DNA of 64,000 bases, from assembly GCF_022458985.1 (NCBI RefSeq), contig NC_061772.1, positions 7,988,001 through 8,052,000 of the forward strand. Reading direction: 5' to 3'. How positions within the stretch are numbered: position 1 is the stretch's first letter; each line of letters starts with the position of its first letter. This DNA is from Mugil cephalus (taxonomy: Eukaryota > Chordata > Actinopteri > Mugiliformes > Mugilidae). Below, one piece after another: positions 11,601 through 24,536 of the stretch. The translations under genes were made by a program, and so were the position numbers. The notes under the pieces are model-generated. The model was not told the origin of the DNA and did not search any database. It worked only from the letters and a program-made list of their open reading frames with translations.

Positions 11601-14600
11601 GCTTCCACTCCAATGTTTGTTTTGCACTCGCGCACAAAGATCTGTTAAGTTGTTCATGCAGGATCACCTGATGTCTCAGCGCTTGGTTTTCTGCCTGTGC
11701 TGCAGCCAGCTCCTGCTCCTTGTCTCTGAGCTTTTCTTGTGTTTTGTCACAGGTGCTCCGCAAACTCTTCACCTCCTCTTTCAGCTGCACTCGACTCTGA
11801 CAGTTCTCCAGAACGGATTTCTGCAGAGGAGAGTCGTTTTACTTATCATACTTGCTTTCAATTTTTGAAATAGTATACACCAGTATACATATATATGTGT
11901 GTGTGTGTTTATGTTACCTGAAGGTCAATGTTAGCAGATATAAGGGAGCTGTTCATCTGATCAAAGTTCTCCATGGCTGCTGTACGAACCTTAACCTCTG
12001 ACTCCAGACTCCTCCGGTGTAAGTTGGAGGTCTGCAGAAACACGTGGTAGTGAGATTTATTTACAGCTTCAAGGATGGAATTTGATGAGGGATTTCTGAG
12101 AACGCAGTTATGTGGTGTTACATAATTCATTACCCTTATTTCCTGTGATAGCTTCTGCATTGATTGCTGCATTCCTCCAAACTGCCCGTACATCCGCTCT
12201 CTCACCTTCTCCAGGGAGTCTCTCACCTGTATACAGACACCCAGAGCAAACAGATATTATCTACATAGCAACACACACACAGACTTGTATACATGACGTG
12301 ATGTTAAAACAACGGTTGGCCCGGAGGCTCAGCTGTTTGTTGTGTTAATATCCACTCACCTCCTTGATGTACCTCATCTCATCATGAAGGTGACTGACGG
12401 TCCACTCACGCGCCATCAGCTCCTGCTGCCTGTCCGAGCCCGTCCTCTGCACTACGCCGTACACTTTAGGCCCATGATGCTGCAACGAGTTCTCTGGCAC
12501 CCCATTGGTCATGTCTCCGAGGTGCTGAGGGAGACAGGATCACCCCGGTCAGGTTTCTGTAGCCACCCTCTTGCTGAGGCTGACTTATGCTGTCTTTGCA
12601 TGTTTGTGTCCCGTTTGCAGGTGCATTGCATGTGTTTTCCTGCAAATTCGCATGCCTACATAGGTGCACTCGATAAGGCAATTCCAACACGACTGCTGCT
12701 GAGCAACCGAAACAGGTTGGGAACGGAGAGATAAAAAAAAGGTGCAGGGTGCATTGAGGGTGTCATGTTTCTGCAACCCAGTACATGAGCTGCTGCTATC
12801 GCTGCCTATTGTACCTCACACCAGCACAGAAGCGGCGTGGCAACAATGCAGCGACTACATAACAAATTAAATTTAGACTCATGGGCATAGATGAATTACA
12901 GAAATGCGGTTTAGAGGTTAGATTTCTATACATTTTTCATATGAACTAGGTGTTTTGCTTGGGAAAGTCTGCGGTCAATGCTTATTTCAATTTCTGTGTA
13001 AATATCTATATTATCTTCTTGATTATTCATTGTTTGCTTTAGTATAAATAGAAGAGAGACAAAGCTAAGTGATTATCTATTTAACTGTGACTGTGAAATT
13101 CTGTATTTAATCTCCTGTGGCACATCTAAATGTCTTTGTCACACACACTGTCCCGTGACACAGATAAAAAAACATTTTTTTGAATGAATAAGACTTAAAC
13201 TGAAAAAACAAATGCGCACAACTCATGGAATTTGTTATCCACAGGCATTGTTCACGTTGACTGCCTGTTGATACATTATTAATGACATGGAGCCCATGCT
13301 CAGAAACGGGTTTTACAGTAGGACGTCGGTGACACACACTCAACATGTTTTCATGCTGTTTACCGGCTGAGGTGACTCCCTGCCAGCCGGCCTCTCTCGT
13401 TGGACCAGCCCGTTCTTCTTCTTCCATCTGCCATTGACATCTTTTTCTTTGTCAGTCTGGAGGAAAGACAAAATAATAATAATGATTATAATAAACAAGA
13501 TTGCAGATGTGAATGATTCACTTCACTTCAGAAGAAGAGTCACAGTTATTGTAACACATTCCATGTTACCTTCTAATCTGCAGATTCTGTCACGATACTG
13601 AACTCTTGCCTGTTATTGTGAAGTTTGAAAAGCTGCTTTCCTGACAAGAATGTAAGCAAAAATGTACTGTATGCAAATAACTGTAGCAGTGCCAAGGTAT
13701 TCATGAGTTATTTGGTTGTTTTCAAGATGTTGTTTTCATGTCTCCACGGAGATAGATCAGAGGTTTCTGACGTCTACTACTACTCAAACTTAACTTCACA
13801 GTCCAGAGAAAAAGGGGTCAGTCTCCACATCTCTCAGCGATAAGAATGAGGAGGAATTCAAACAAAGACGCCAGTGTTGTCTCGTGGACAGCGCCGCCCG
13901 AGCCTCACATTTCTGCACCACTCAATCTACAGAGGACATTCTGTTGAGAAATGATGAAGGCCTGCTAATAGGCGGATGTGAATTCCAGCAGATGGGAGGG
14001 GGCAATCTAGTTTTAACAACACCAGCTCACCCCTACTGTATGTTCCACGGTACAGCTTTGCATTTTACAATGCCAGTTGTTTGACCACACTGGTCGACGG
14101 TGTTTATTTGGCTTTTGTTGCCGTAAGAGCAGGTGTGTAATTTTGGAGGAAGAGGGAAACAGGGCTTCTTTTGTTTTGTCGGTCTGAGGAGGCTGAGCTG
14201 CTCCCATGTGTCATTAACTCCCTACGATACCTAAACCATCGTGTGTCAGCGCATTGTCAAACATCATGAACTGCCTGCTTGGCCGTATGACTGCATTGTG
14301 ATGGAATCGACTGATGGGATTAGCTGCTTATTTGGTTTTTATTTAAAGTCAGCACACAAAGACCCTCTCGTGTAGCTCACTGGGTTGAATCACAATCGCT
14401 TCGAAGACACTTTTAGCTTTTATGGAGATGAAATCCAGTGCTGTGGGGGGGGGAAGCATCTTCATGGAGCAACTCTGAGTCAGTGTTGTGTGTGCGTGTC
14501 ATGGTGCAGATGTATTACATCTCATGTAGGCCATAGACACTGCTGGATTGTGGCCACGTTGTCTCGGGTTGCAGGACACACCCTTTCCAATTTTATGGCG

Positions 14601-17441
14601 AAGAACAACAACCAACACTCCTTCTGAAAGACAGTATCTCTGACACGGGTATTTTAGTCATTTCCGTCCTTAACTTTGTGGCTTCCCTTTATCACAATCT
14701 GCATGACCTACATTTGACCTTCCCAGCAGATTGCATTTACAAACGGTGAAAGGTTACAGCAACTTTGTCATTTCAGATTCATCTGAGAACAGGCACGTAT
14801 ACTTAAATGAATGCAGTAAGAAGACTGGACTGTTAACACGCTTGAACTATGTGCAGTTTTTTTTTTTTTTTTTTAAAGAGCTGACGCTTGGGCAGAGTCA
14901 CAGCACTTTCTGCAACCCCTGCAGAGACCTCCGAGCTCAGCAGTGAATATATAATGAGCAGATGAAGAGGGCACACAGTGAGGTTTTAATCTCCCAAACC
15001 TTCATATTCCCCTTCAAATTCTCCTGAAGCTGCTCCAGAGCTATGTTTTTGTACGTCATGCTACAGTGTCACATGTATTTTATGCATGAACTTGTTTGCT
15101 GCAGTTTACGATGCATAGATTTATGAGAGTTCATGACGACCTTTGGATCTCTTTGGATTTCTAAGAATCAAGTATTTAGTATTTGGAAAGCTTGTCCAGA
15201 TATTTTTAGATGAGTTAAATGACAAAATTGATCTCACTCTTCACACAAATATCCCAAATTGCAATTATTTCTGCAGGGCCCTCTCTTACCATCGAGTTTT
15301 CTCTCTGTGACCACCATTTCACGGATTCTTTACATCTCCCCACCATTTTCTTCGCACTTCAGGAAGTCGGTCGTCTGTAAAAACCGCCACTCTGCTGTTA
15401 AAGCTGCTGATGTCCGTTCAGGGACTAATTGACCGCACAGATGCAGAGGCGGCAAAGTCGCGTCCTTACCAAACACCTCCTGAAGTACACATCAGCACCA
15501 AGCGTGCGTATCTCTCCGCTTCGTGTTCACTCTCATCAGACAGCCTCGATAGTCACAGCCACACCCTCCCAAAGAGAAGCACGAGCTGAGATTACTCCAG
15601 CATGCTATCAGTGGAGAGAGTGGAGGTGTGGTAACCAGATGAACACCATACTCCCGGGGCCAAGGTTCACGCAGAACACGCCACCAGGGTCCTGCACTGT
15701 TAAATACTGTAAATACTGAGTGTGATACTTCTCTTACTGAAGAGAGCCAGCAATGAGTGAAGTAATACACTCAGATCTCACACTCTCTCGGTCAAACACT
15801 GGACCAAATCCTGAACACAAACAAAAGTCCGGGACAGAGCCACCTACAGCAAACACCCACACTGCCTGCAGCATGTACTCTATCCTAATTCACACAGTCG
15901 CAGTGTGTACAAACAGACACACGAATGCCTAAGTCCAATTCTGCACTTGAAATGCCGATTTCATGAGCCGTGTTTATCGGTCTGACTGCGTATAAGTTGA
16001 TGGCTGAACTTACTTTTTAATATTTCCAGCTGAGTGGAGCAGGTTTAAAATACAGTCTGAGTTGAGCTTTGAAGTATATGTGAAACAGATGTGTGCACAT
16101 TATCTCACGCACACGCCCTGCTGTCATGATTGTGTAACTTGACTAGATGATAAAAAGAACACAAGTCCTAGTGGGTCTCCACTGTCTTCCGTTCAAGGCT
16201 TTTCTATTATAAGATGAAACCCACGTCATTATTTTTGAGAGTGTCCTGGTGTATATGTGTGTGTGTCTTGTGTGTGTGTGTCTGCCCATTTAATGCAGAT
16301 TAAGTTCTCTTGGTTTGTCAAGGCAAACTGAGGAATTCTAAGGTTTCATTCAACTGTATTTATTAAATAACGACCTAAATAAATTGGGCTGTCAAGGAAG
16401 ACATATAGGCAGGGCAGGGCGCAGGAGGGCTAATTGTAGAATTTCGCTGTGGAAGATATATGACTTACTGTGTCTGAGTTGGCAGGTTTTGGATCCTTGT
16501 TTCCATTATCTCCCGCGTGTAGAGTTAACCTCAGGCGCCTGATCCTCCTCTGAAAAACAAACACACAAAAGGCAAATAAATGAGGTTCTGTGAGCAAGAA
16601 AAGTTTGCATTATGTGACCATGAGAAAAGATAGAAGGCTTTAGAGAAAATGTCGCTGACACTGAGATATAGCAGGATCTCTCCAATCCACCAGCTGGTTT
16701 ATTTATAGACAATGGCAACAGAGCAGCAAAACAAAGTTTATGTAAATGTTCTGATAGTGTGAAAATCTGTTATGTTCATATTCATATTCTCTTCATTAAA
16801 GACTCTACAAACGATTCATTATTTAACTTTTTTTTTAGTTCTACTTTTTTTTTTTTTAAATAAAACATATATTTCAACAATAAAACTTTGTTTTGAGATA
16901 TTATTCCGCAAAATCCTGCGACAATGAAACACAATGAAATAACAAAGATACTTCACAAAGTACTAAGCTACGCTCTGTGTCACTGGGTAATGGACAACCA
17001 TGGGAATAAATTAAAAAGCCGGTTTAGTACAAAGGCCTGTTTTATCACAGAGCTGTTCAAATAAACATGACAGCCCTGCCTCCTGCACACTCAGATCCCA
17101 TTACACACTTGTGTATCCACACATCTAACAACAACTCCCTAACTCTAAGATCAGAGAACGGAAAATGTTAGCTGGGATTGAGAAAATGCTTCATGGACAA
17201 GACACGAGTTTGGACAAAGAGTTTAAAGCACCAGGAGGACAAACAGAAGAAGGGGGAGGAAAAAAAACACTGATCTCTGAGCAAAACACAGAGGACAAGG
17301 AGAGGAGAAGGGAGAGAAACAGAGGGCGCGTTTCAGAGTCCTGACTTCTCTGGGACTTCTTACCTCACTTGAAGACTCCTCAGAGTCCTCTGTTGTGGTG
17401 GTGGTGGTGGAAACAGTTCGTCCTGAACCGTAGCGAAGCAT
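7996..17441 (-). CDS. myzap: Myocardial zonula adherens protein (MYZAP, myozap)
   Basis: Fourteen coding exons on the minus strand: 17441-17364, 16549-16469, 13456-13364, 12524-12360, 12226-12134, 12031-11918, 11820-11668, 11266-11141, 10929-10801, 10133-10039, 9801-9696, 9198-9115, 8888-8782 and 8686-7996. They sum to 2115 bp (704 aa plus TAA) in one frame with GT-AG introns. The start is the ATG at 17441 (MLRYGSG, like human MLRS); the GTG-initiated extension to 17459 is unlikely. Family blocks are KVYGVVQRTGS (exon 4), LEKVRERMYGQF (exon 5), LRERIKHLNDMVFCQQRKVK (exon 11) and ETREIGVGCDLL (exon 13). The middle, about residues 140-460, is heptad-rich coiled coil. MYZAP is a cytoplasmic junction protein of cardiac intercalated discs and endothelia, linked to desmoplakin, ZO-1 and Rho/SRF signalling. 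The last exon adds an unusual Ser/Pro-rich tail, so the protein is about 240 residues longer than human (466 aa). Confidence 0.95.
8416..8577 (-). repeat. Coding 18-bp minisatellite in myzap (PLSPTQ repeat)
   Basis: About nine copies of an 18-bp unit lie in frame in the last myzap exon, each encoding variants of a six-residue unit of the form P-L-S-P-T-Q. Units differ by single substitutions (TQ, TP, TE, SP, AT). The array is read without a stop or frameshift, as expected for a translated tract kept in frame. Confidence 0.9.
12841..13363. other. myzap intron 3, no gene seen
   Basis: AT-rich intronic sequence between coding exons 3 and 4. No conserved coding block, RNA gene or repeat family was recognised. 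Confidence 0.5.
13457..16468. other. myzap intron 2 (3.0 kb)
   Basis: The largest myzap intron. It contains a poly-T run near 14858-14874 and two short G or T runs. An open frame of 96 codons at 15429-15719 on the plus strand has no recognisable similarity. Mammalian MYZAP can use internal promoters, but I cannot point to one here. Confidence 0.5.
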
Positions 17442-17700
17442 GTCTCCTCTTCTGTCCACTGCTCGCTTCTCTTCCTCTCCCGCTCCAGCCTTCCTCCCAC
17501 CCTTCCCGTCCCCTCACTCTCCTTCCTGAGTTCTGCTCAGACTTTCACAGCGACCATCTGCCCCAGGCTCCAGCCAGGGAAAAAGAGGGAAATTCCACTC
17601 TGTCAAGTCTGCTAGTGGAGGTGGTGGTGGGTTTCCACAGGGTCCCCCCTCTCAGTCAGTGAAATGACCAGCCAGGTGCAATCCAGTCCCACACTCAGCA
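17365..17700 (-). promoter_or_regulatory. myzap first exon / proximal promoter region
   Basis: The first coding exon ends at 17364 with a good donor (AAGTGAG|gtaag). Sequence just 5' of the ATG at 17441 is pyrimidine- and C-rich on the plus strand (about 17460-17560) and likely contains the 5'UTR and core promoter. A GTG tandem run at 17391-17410 is coding and gives a six-threonine tract in the N-terminal head. No TATA box was identified. Confidence 0.4.
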
Positions 17701-20420
17701 ACAAAAACAGAACAACGACATTGTCTTAATTCAGGCCGTACTGCTCCTCAATCTACCTGGGTGGCTTGTCAGTCACTCAGCAGCCTCCCTGCCTCTCCCT
17801 GTCCCTGCCTCTGCCTCTCACTGAGTCTCTCTGTGATCCCATCAGACCTGTCAGGCCACATTTCACCTGCCTCCCTGCTCTGTGCCTCCTGCCCTGAGAG
17901 CAGGACTTTCACTGGGCGGGTCCTTTAACTCGGGCTGGGACAGGTGGGGCACTTCATATCAATAGGAGGGGCTAATAGGAGGAGCTGATTCCCAGTGTTC
18001 ACTCCACATGAAGAGCAAATACAGAAAATAAAACATGACAAATGTGTGCTGCTGCCAGTTCCGTGTTTCTCAGTCTTTCTGTGTTATGTTGCTCCAAACT
18101 TTTAATCCATTTCTTTTTCTTTTTTTTAATTGATTTCCTTTTATTTATTTATTTTTACACATAAATCATGATCATAATCATCATCATAAATTTCAACTGT
18201 ATGAAGCATTGTTACAGATGAATTATTATTCTGTATAAAGTGACTAAATGAGCTCCACCTCAACCATCTGCAACAGTTAGGGGCTGTTTACATATACACG
18301 TAATAATGATAAAGATCTAATTAAAAATAATACATTTGATTCTCTGGAGCCACATTTATATGTATTCCTTGTTTGAAAACATCTGTCCTTTGCTATGGTG
18401 TATTTTTATACTGTGATGACATGTGACTGTTAATGACTAAAATAAAACATCTGAAAAGTGGCGATGGCTCAAAAAGTTAGAAACGTGTTTGACTGTGTCT
18501 TGTCTTGAAGTCATTAAATTATTGATACTGTTGATAGAGGATAGGGATGAAAAGGAAGACAACATTGCAAGCATTATTTTTTAATGTTACTGTTGCCTTA
18601 GCACCACACATTTTACGTGGTCTTACACTCTGAATCTATGCTCCTCCGATTACACTTGCTCATCCTGTCAATTATCTCAGAGACAGTCGTCCTGACACCA
18701 GATCACATTCCTTAAACGAATGGCCTGCAGTCACTCCCTTTTAATAGAAACTAAAGACTGTGAAGAACAGACAATCAAGTTTAAGTTGCCTTGCAGGACA
18801 TTTTTTCCTCCATTGTTCCTCTACAAAGCCCTGCTGCTACTTAATGTCAAAATACGTCAGTATATGTGAAAAGACTCTCTGTGGCATGGGGAGAGGTATT
18901 TCTACAGCATTGTTTGGTTAATTAGTAACCAGACATCAAACATATGGTGTTTCTTTGCTTCTGCAATCAGTGAGCCTGGCCTCTGTCCACCTCCAATGTC
19001 ATGTGGAAATCCAGGTGGAAGTTCTCTCTCATAAACCCGTGATAGCCACTTCCTGTCAAGATTGCACTTTCACGGTTTTCCCACATTTTGGTCGGACTTT
19101 GATTGGATAAGTTCTATTGTGCTGGTGTTACAGGAGCAACCAGACTGACGAGAACAGTAAATAAGATCAAAAAGTTACACCCACTGTACGTCAAGATAAA
19201 TGATGTCAACAAGTAGAGGAGCAGATGGCAGTTTCTATTTAAAATCACTGGATGGAAAATGTGGGACAATAAACAAAGTTAATTAATCACTTTAAAAAAA
19301 TGTATCAGTACTATTTTTTGTGTGTGCATTTTATGGTTTCAGCTTCTTACATATCATTCGCCTAATGTTTTTTATTGATATTGTAACAGTAAGTAAAAAA
19401 AAAAATAATAAAAAGACTATGTCAGTTATACTATTAGGCTGACGATGTGACAGTTTCCAGTCCCAGGGATTCGTTGTGTTCTCTTGGGCTCCGACAATGA
19501 GTTGTTAGATCAAGTTCATAATCGGCTACATTTTTACTCAGACAGAACAGGTATTTTTTCCAGTTTGACATAATATTTTTGAGCATATTTCCAGTAGTAC
19601 AACTCAGAGCAAACAGTACGTGTATTGTTTGCCGTTGTGTGCACGTTGTGAACACTGTAGGTGTTTGACCTACTCTCCTGGTTGTTTTCGCAGTGTTTTG
19701 CTGTTGAAACCAACAACAGGTCGGCTCAGCATCTCTGTAGCGTTGGAATTCAGCAGAAAAACAGCTTCACAGCTGCTGACAGACAAATGCATCATCCATG
19801 ATAGAATAAGTCAGGGGCAGGGTTGCACGGTGCTGCACTGTCTTCAGAGCTAGTGCAGCAACCAGAGTTCAGTCAGTGGTGGGTAGAAGTTGTGTTGTTT
19901 AAAGAAATAAAATATTCTTAAGCCCCCCTAAATAGATTGGTGTTGTTTGATTAAAAATAATAATAATAAATAAATAAATATCAAAATAAATATCAAATAT
20001 ATATAAATTAATAAAATAATGCCAACAAATTCATTATAAAGCGGCCAGCATATCACTTTAAATAAATAATCATATAACCTGTCATCAAGGATTTAAATGT
20101 GATCATAAATCTGTCAGTTTCCCTTCACTTCGTAGTGTACGGTACAGCGTAGTGCGTCCTTATCCAATCCACTCATAATGTAATTCAAGTAATCAATTCA
20201 TATTTTTCAGGGCTTGAAACTGCAGCTGTTTTAGTCACGTGTGCAATCTGTGCAACTTCAAAGTATTTGAGAGAAAACTATTATTGTGTGGTGAGCAAAA
20301 GTCACACCTCTATGTTGTGACACATGTTCAACACATTGAAATAATAACAATAAATAAATTTTCAGTCTTTTTAGCTGTTTGTGAAATTATGTGCTCACAC
20401 GCTACGTCCGCTCACATGCT

Positions 20421-20473
20421 GGGGGGGGGGGGGTCTAAGCCTCCCCTGTCCTTAAAGCCTAGTGACGCCCCTG
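20421..20473 (-). mobile_element. Possible terminus of a non-autonomous DNA transposon
   Basis: Read on the minus strand the segment starts CAGGGGCGTCACTAGGC, a start often seen at ends of hAT-like or related short elements in fish. It runs into a C-rich tract ending in 13 consecutive C. I did not find a matching second end nearby, so this may be a solo fragment. The assignment rests on memory of such termini. Confidence 0.3.
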
Positions 20474-21072
20474 AACAACAACACTGTGCATATTACTCCA
20501 GTATTGCTACTTTTACTTTACATAATAGAGTAAAAGTAGTTTATTTCCACCAACATTGGAGAAAGTACACAATATACAGTATATTTTTAAAGCCAAATAT
20601 TGATCAATTAAAAACCTCTATTTTTAAGCTTCGTGTTGTAGAATAAGGTGTCATGACATAATAGATCAATAGATCAATAACAGCCTCTGATAAGCCAATG
20701 ATCATTAGTCTTATCCTCCATCTGTTGGCTTTGTTTGGGTTGATGAAATTAAACTTATTTCTCCCTTATTTGTTCTGAATCCACATTACTTGGGGTTCTT
20801 GGTTGTTTCTAAGAATTTAACAGCTTAAGCTAAGCTAAGCTACTATGAGCAGTTTCCCTTGTGGATCATTAAAGTTTGTCTAAGTCTACGTCTACTTTCA
20901 GCTCTAAAAACATATAGAAAGTGCATTTCATTTTTGAGGTTCTATTTTCTGCCGCCCTTAAAAATCTTTTCAACCTGATCTCAGTTTCAGCGTAATATAG
21001 TTAGGAAACATACCAAATGAGGTGAATATACAAGACTTGTCACAATTACTATTGACAAGTAGAAAAAAAAGT

Positions 21073-21093
21073 AAAAAAAAAAAAAAAAAAAAA
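21073..21093. repeat. Poly-A tract
   Basis: A run of about 21 A lies in intergenic DNA, preceded by a shorter A run. It could be a retroposon tail, but no SINE body was recognised next to it. Confidence 0.85.
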
Positions 21094-21863
21094 GTAGTAG
21101 AAATAGTTGAAGAAATTTATAGCAATGAAAGGTCATATAAGCACTTTTTTTTTCTTGTCCCCTCTCGAACAAACAATTTACTTGTGGAAAAAGACGAGAC
21201 TGTGTTTGACATGATATTGTTTTTTTTATTCTTATGTTTGTTTTGTTCTTTTATGGTCGAGATGAATTTTAACAATAAACAATAAATAGCAAGTGACACA
21301 ATGCTGACAAAGGTAACAAATATTAAGAGAAATGGAGATGTTATCTAGATTCAAATATTTGCTTTATGCCTTCTGTTTTATAACAGACTCTGAATATTCG
21401 GTATAGTTTGTTTTTCTCTCCTTCTCTCCCTCATGTTTTCTTCTGTAAAAAGGACTATGGAAAACCTGTTTTTTGTGGAGAAATCTTGCTTCATTTATGT
21501 ATTGTGTTTTCTCCAAGAGGACAGTGGCCCGACCCGACAACCTGTTCTGCAAAGACTAATCCAACATCTTTCTTTTTGTGTAAAAGGACACAGAAAATAT
21601 GTTCAGCATGGAGATCTTTCTTTCGCAGCCTGACTGATGTTCATGTTTCATGCGAGTTATTCTCTGGTTGCTCTTACATTAATAAAAAACTCCAGACAGT
21701 TTTAGGAGTAAATAATCGACTTCAGACTAAGAGTTTGTACGTCCAACAGATGATGGACTGATAAATGATGATACAGTCCTTTAATATCAAGCAAATGTAC
21801 CACAGACTGACAAATTAAAAATATGAGTGATTAAAACATTTTTATTCCATAACTAGAAAACAC

Positions 21864-21864
<1 letters not shown>

Positions 21865-21915
<51 letters not shown>

Positions 21916-21917
21916 TT
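21865..21917. repeat. CTTT tetranucleotide microsatellite, about 13 units
   Basis: A perfect CTTT array passes into a T-rich tail. It is intergenic, between myzap and cgnl1. Confidence 0.95.
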
Positions 21918-23206
21918 CTTTTTTTTTGAGCATGCTGGGTATATAGCATCATCTTCCAAACATCCAACACCACTGTTAATGACTCCAAACACACAAACCC
22001 AAGAGCAGGTTTGTCCTGCTGCACTGAGACAGTGCCCTGGGCGTCCACCGGATGTTTACTTTAGCGTCTGTCTTCAGATCCTGAGAAGAAACAAAAACAA
22101 ACAAGTACAATAAAAAAAAGTACAATGAAACAATGAGGGCGTTGTTTTCTAAAATAAGCTTAATTCTGGCATCAGTAAAGTCAGAGAATAGATGAAACCA
22201 CATGGTGAAACTTTCAAATACATCACGGGCATTATCTATACGCTCTGCTGAACAGGTCAGCAGTGAATCACAAACACAACTCACAGAAAGCTATTAATCA
22301 TCTGGCTGGAAAAGGGCGGGAGAGTTCCCCATGTGTGTCCCTCTGGGTCTGCAGAGCTCTGACAGGTCGACTGGGCGACACTAACCAGCCACCACTCCCA
22401 CATAAACGCTGTTTACCTTATCATTACTAATGCTGGCACGTGTAGACAAGTGATGAAACACAGAAAAGGCATTTCACTGCTAAAATAAAAGGCTTTGTTG
22501 CACCTCCCATTTTTGTCCTTTGTTCAGATATACAGTCAACATTTGTTTCTATTTGAGGACATGAATTCTGGTGTTGTTGCCTGCATCACAGCTAGGGGGC
22601 AGCATGTCACTGTGACATAAAAAAAAAAAAAAAGCCGCCACCTCCCCTCCCTCCCCCCTTCACAGAGCTTCAGGCCTGGGTCCAGATCTCTGCCAGACTT
22701 GTAAAACTTGTATGTTCTCTACTGAGAGCTGTGAAACGGTGATCTGCGTGTGAGCAAGATAATCTTGTGAAAACTTTGAAACCACGTCTTCGCCTCGCGC
22801 CAACACCCACGGCTCACCTCTGAGATAACTTCCTATTCGTCAGCTGTGCCTCTAGCCCCAGTCACTCAAGCGCACAGAGGAATCCCAAGAATGATCACCT
22901 TGTTAAGTATACACAACTTTTCCCTCTTAAACCCGGCAGCCAGTGTTAGCTTGCTGCCTGGCTTGACAGGAGAGTGAGAGATAATGCTGTGGCACTTGAA
23001 AGGTCGATTTGTTTGTTCCACACTGAATGGCAACAAACGAAGGTCACGGCCTGGCAACAACAGCCACTGAGCCACTTAGAATAAGAAAACGCCATCTAAT
23101 CGTCACATTGTTCTGCTCTTGTCAGCAGCAAATTCAAGGAATATTTTTTTCAGTTAAAAAATAAAACAAAACACGGGACTATTTCAGCATTCACCAATAC
23201 TGAAGT

Positions 23207-23344
23207 ACATTTAAGTTGTTTTTACTACAGAAAGTGACTCTTTAATGTGGGAGTAAAAGTTGTTCTCTGCATGCTACATTTAAGTTGTTTTTACAACTGA
23301 AAGTGACTCTTTAATGTGGGAGTAGAAGTTGTTCTCTGCATGCT
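23207..23344. repeat. 69-bp direct tandem duplication
   Basis: Two head-to-tail copies, 23207-23275 and 23276-23344, differ at only a handful of bases. Both begin ACATTTAAGTTGTTTTTAC and end TTGTTCTCTGCATGCT. The low divergence implies a recent local duplication or ongoing homogenisation. No function is evident. Confidence 0.95.
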
Positions 23345-24310
23345 GACCATGAATAACTGAATGAAATACTGTACATACACACTTTAACTGAGAGCTCCTG
23401 CTCCACGCCAGGAATCTTTATTTAACTCGACAAAGTGAAGGAGGTCAAAGCTCAGCACTCAGAGGTGATCAGGCCCAAACACAGGATGCAAATGCTTCAT
23501 AAGTTCCAGCAAGAACAATACTGACCCGCTGAGCGCGAAATTGAAGACACAGCTGCTTTGACCCAAAAGAATTTACCTGAGGATCGGGTGATCATTAAAC
23601 ACAGAGTTCATTTACTCAAATACTGCATGGGCAATGTTGAGGGTTCTTATATGAGAGCTTGTGTCAGAGGGAAACATTATTGGACATTTATCTTGGATGC
23701 CCAAGTTAAACTGTAGTTGGCACTGTGCATTCATTCTGCACACGCTGCAAAGAAACCTCTGCTTCTTATCAAGCAGTTTGAGGGTCCGAATACAAGAGGA
23801 AATAAGTTTAAGAGAGAGGACGGCAACCTGTTGAACACGTTTCAACACAGAGGTTTTCATTCAAGTAGATTTTTGTCAGAAACTGGTTACATAATCGTGA
23901 TAAAAACTCAACATCATCACATAAATAACCAAAATAACTACATTACTGTAACATGGTTATATATAGATTCATAGAGGAGTAGCATATTACAACTGCATAC
24001 TGCAATGAGTATTTTTACTGTTGATGACATAATGATAGTTCAGTCAAATTTCAATGAGCTAACACTGATCAAAATAACATTCTTGAACTCTCCTTATCTT
24101 AATATCTTGCAGTTTTCACAAAAGTTGAGGTGTTGCGTAAAATGGAAAACAGCTTTTTAAGAAACACAGTTTTACTCAACAGTTCATCCCCCTCCTCCTC
24201 CACCCTAAAATGTGTTTGGAATTAATTTGAACGATATCCTGTACTTTTGACTGCTCATCCACTGACTGGACAACGTTTCTATGTCACCTTAATTTATATA
24301 GTCATGTTTT

Positions 24311-24350
24311 AATAATAATAATAATAATAATAATAATTATATATATATAT
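24311..24350. repeat. AAT trinucleotide followed by AT dinucleotide repeat
   Basis: A compound microsatellite of about nine AAT units passes into TA units. It lies just beyond the likely 3' end of cgnl1. Confidence 0.9.
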
Positions 24351-24536
24351 GCCTTTTTTCATGTGTGTGTGAAATTCATTGACAGTAGCCTGATATTAAA
24401 ACCAAAGCACACAAGCAGAGAAGAGAATGTCATGTGAAGGTAATTAACACAAGGCATTGCTCAGTAATTTTATGTTACAAAACGTATGTGATATTAAATG
24501 CAGAACACTAGTTGTCAGGAGTAACAGCAATCAACT

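Larger units (their letters stand above)
17700..24536. other. Intergenic region between myzap and cgnl1
   Basis: About 6.8 kb without a supported gene. It holds a poly-A run (21073-21093), a CTTT microsatellite (21865-21917), a poly-G run next to a possible transposon end (20421-20473), a CTCF-like core (22592-22605), a 69-bp tandem duplication (23207-23344) and AAT/AT repeats (24311-24350). Open frames here, including one of 135 codons at 20239-20646 and one of 102 codons at 21976-22284, match no family I know. Confidence 0.6.

Noticed and set aside
12342..12734. 130-codon plus-strand frame overlapping myzap exon 4
   Set aside because: Antisense shadow of the real minus-strand exon at 12524-12360.
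15429..15719. 96-codon plus-strand frame in myzap intron 2
   Set aside because: No similarity and no coding-like neighbours. The opposite frame is equally open over the same bases.
17442..17459. Upstream extension of the myzap start
   Set aside because: It begins with GTG rather than ATG. The ATG at 17441 gives the family-like MLR start.
20239..20646. 135-codon plus-strand open frame between myzap and cgnl1
   Set aside because: It crosses the poly-G tract and the putative transposon end. Composition is AT-driven and no domain is recognisable.
21976..22284. Minus-strand frame with a good-looking acceptor (ttctcag) before DLKTDAKVNIRW
   Set aside because: No donor or neighbouring exon in phase could be found, and the peptide matches no known myzap or cgnl1 segment. 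It could be an untranslated myzap exon, but there is no evidence.
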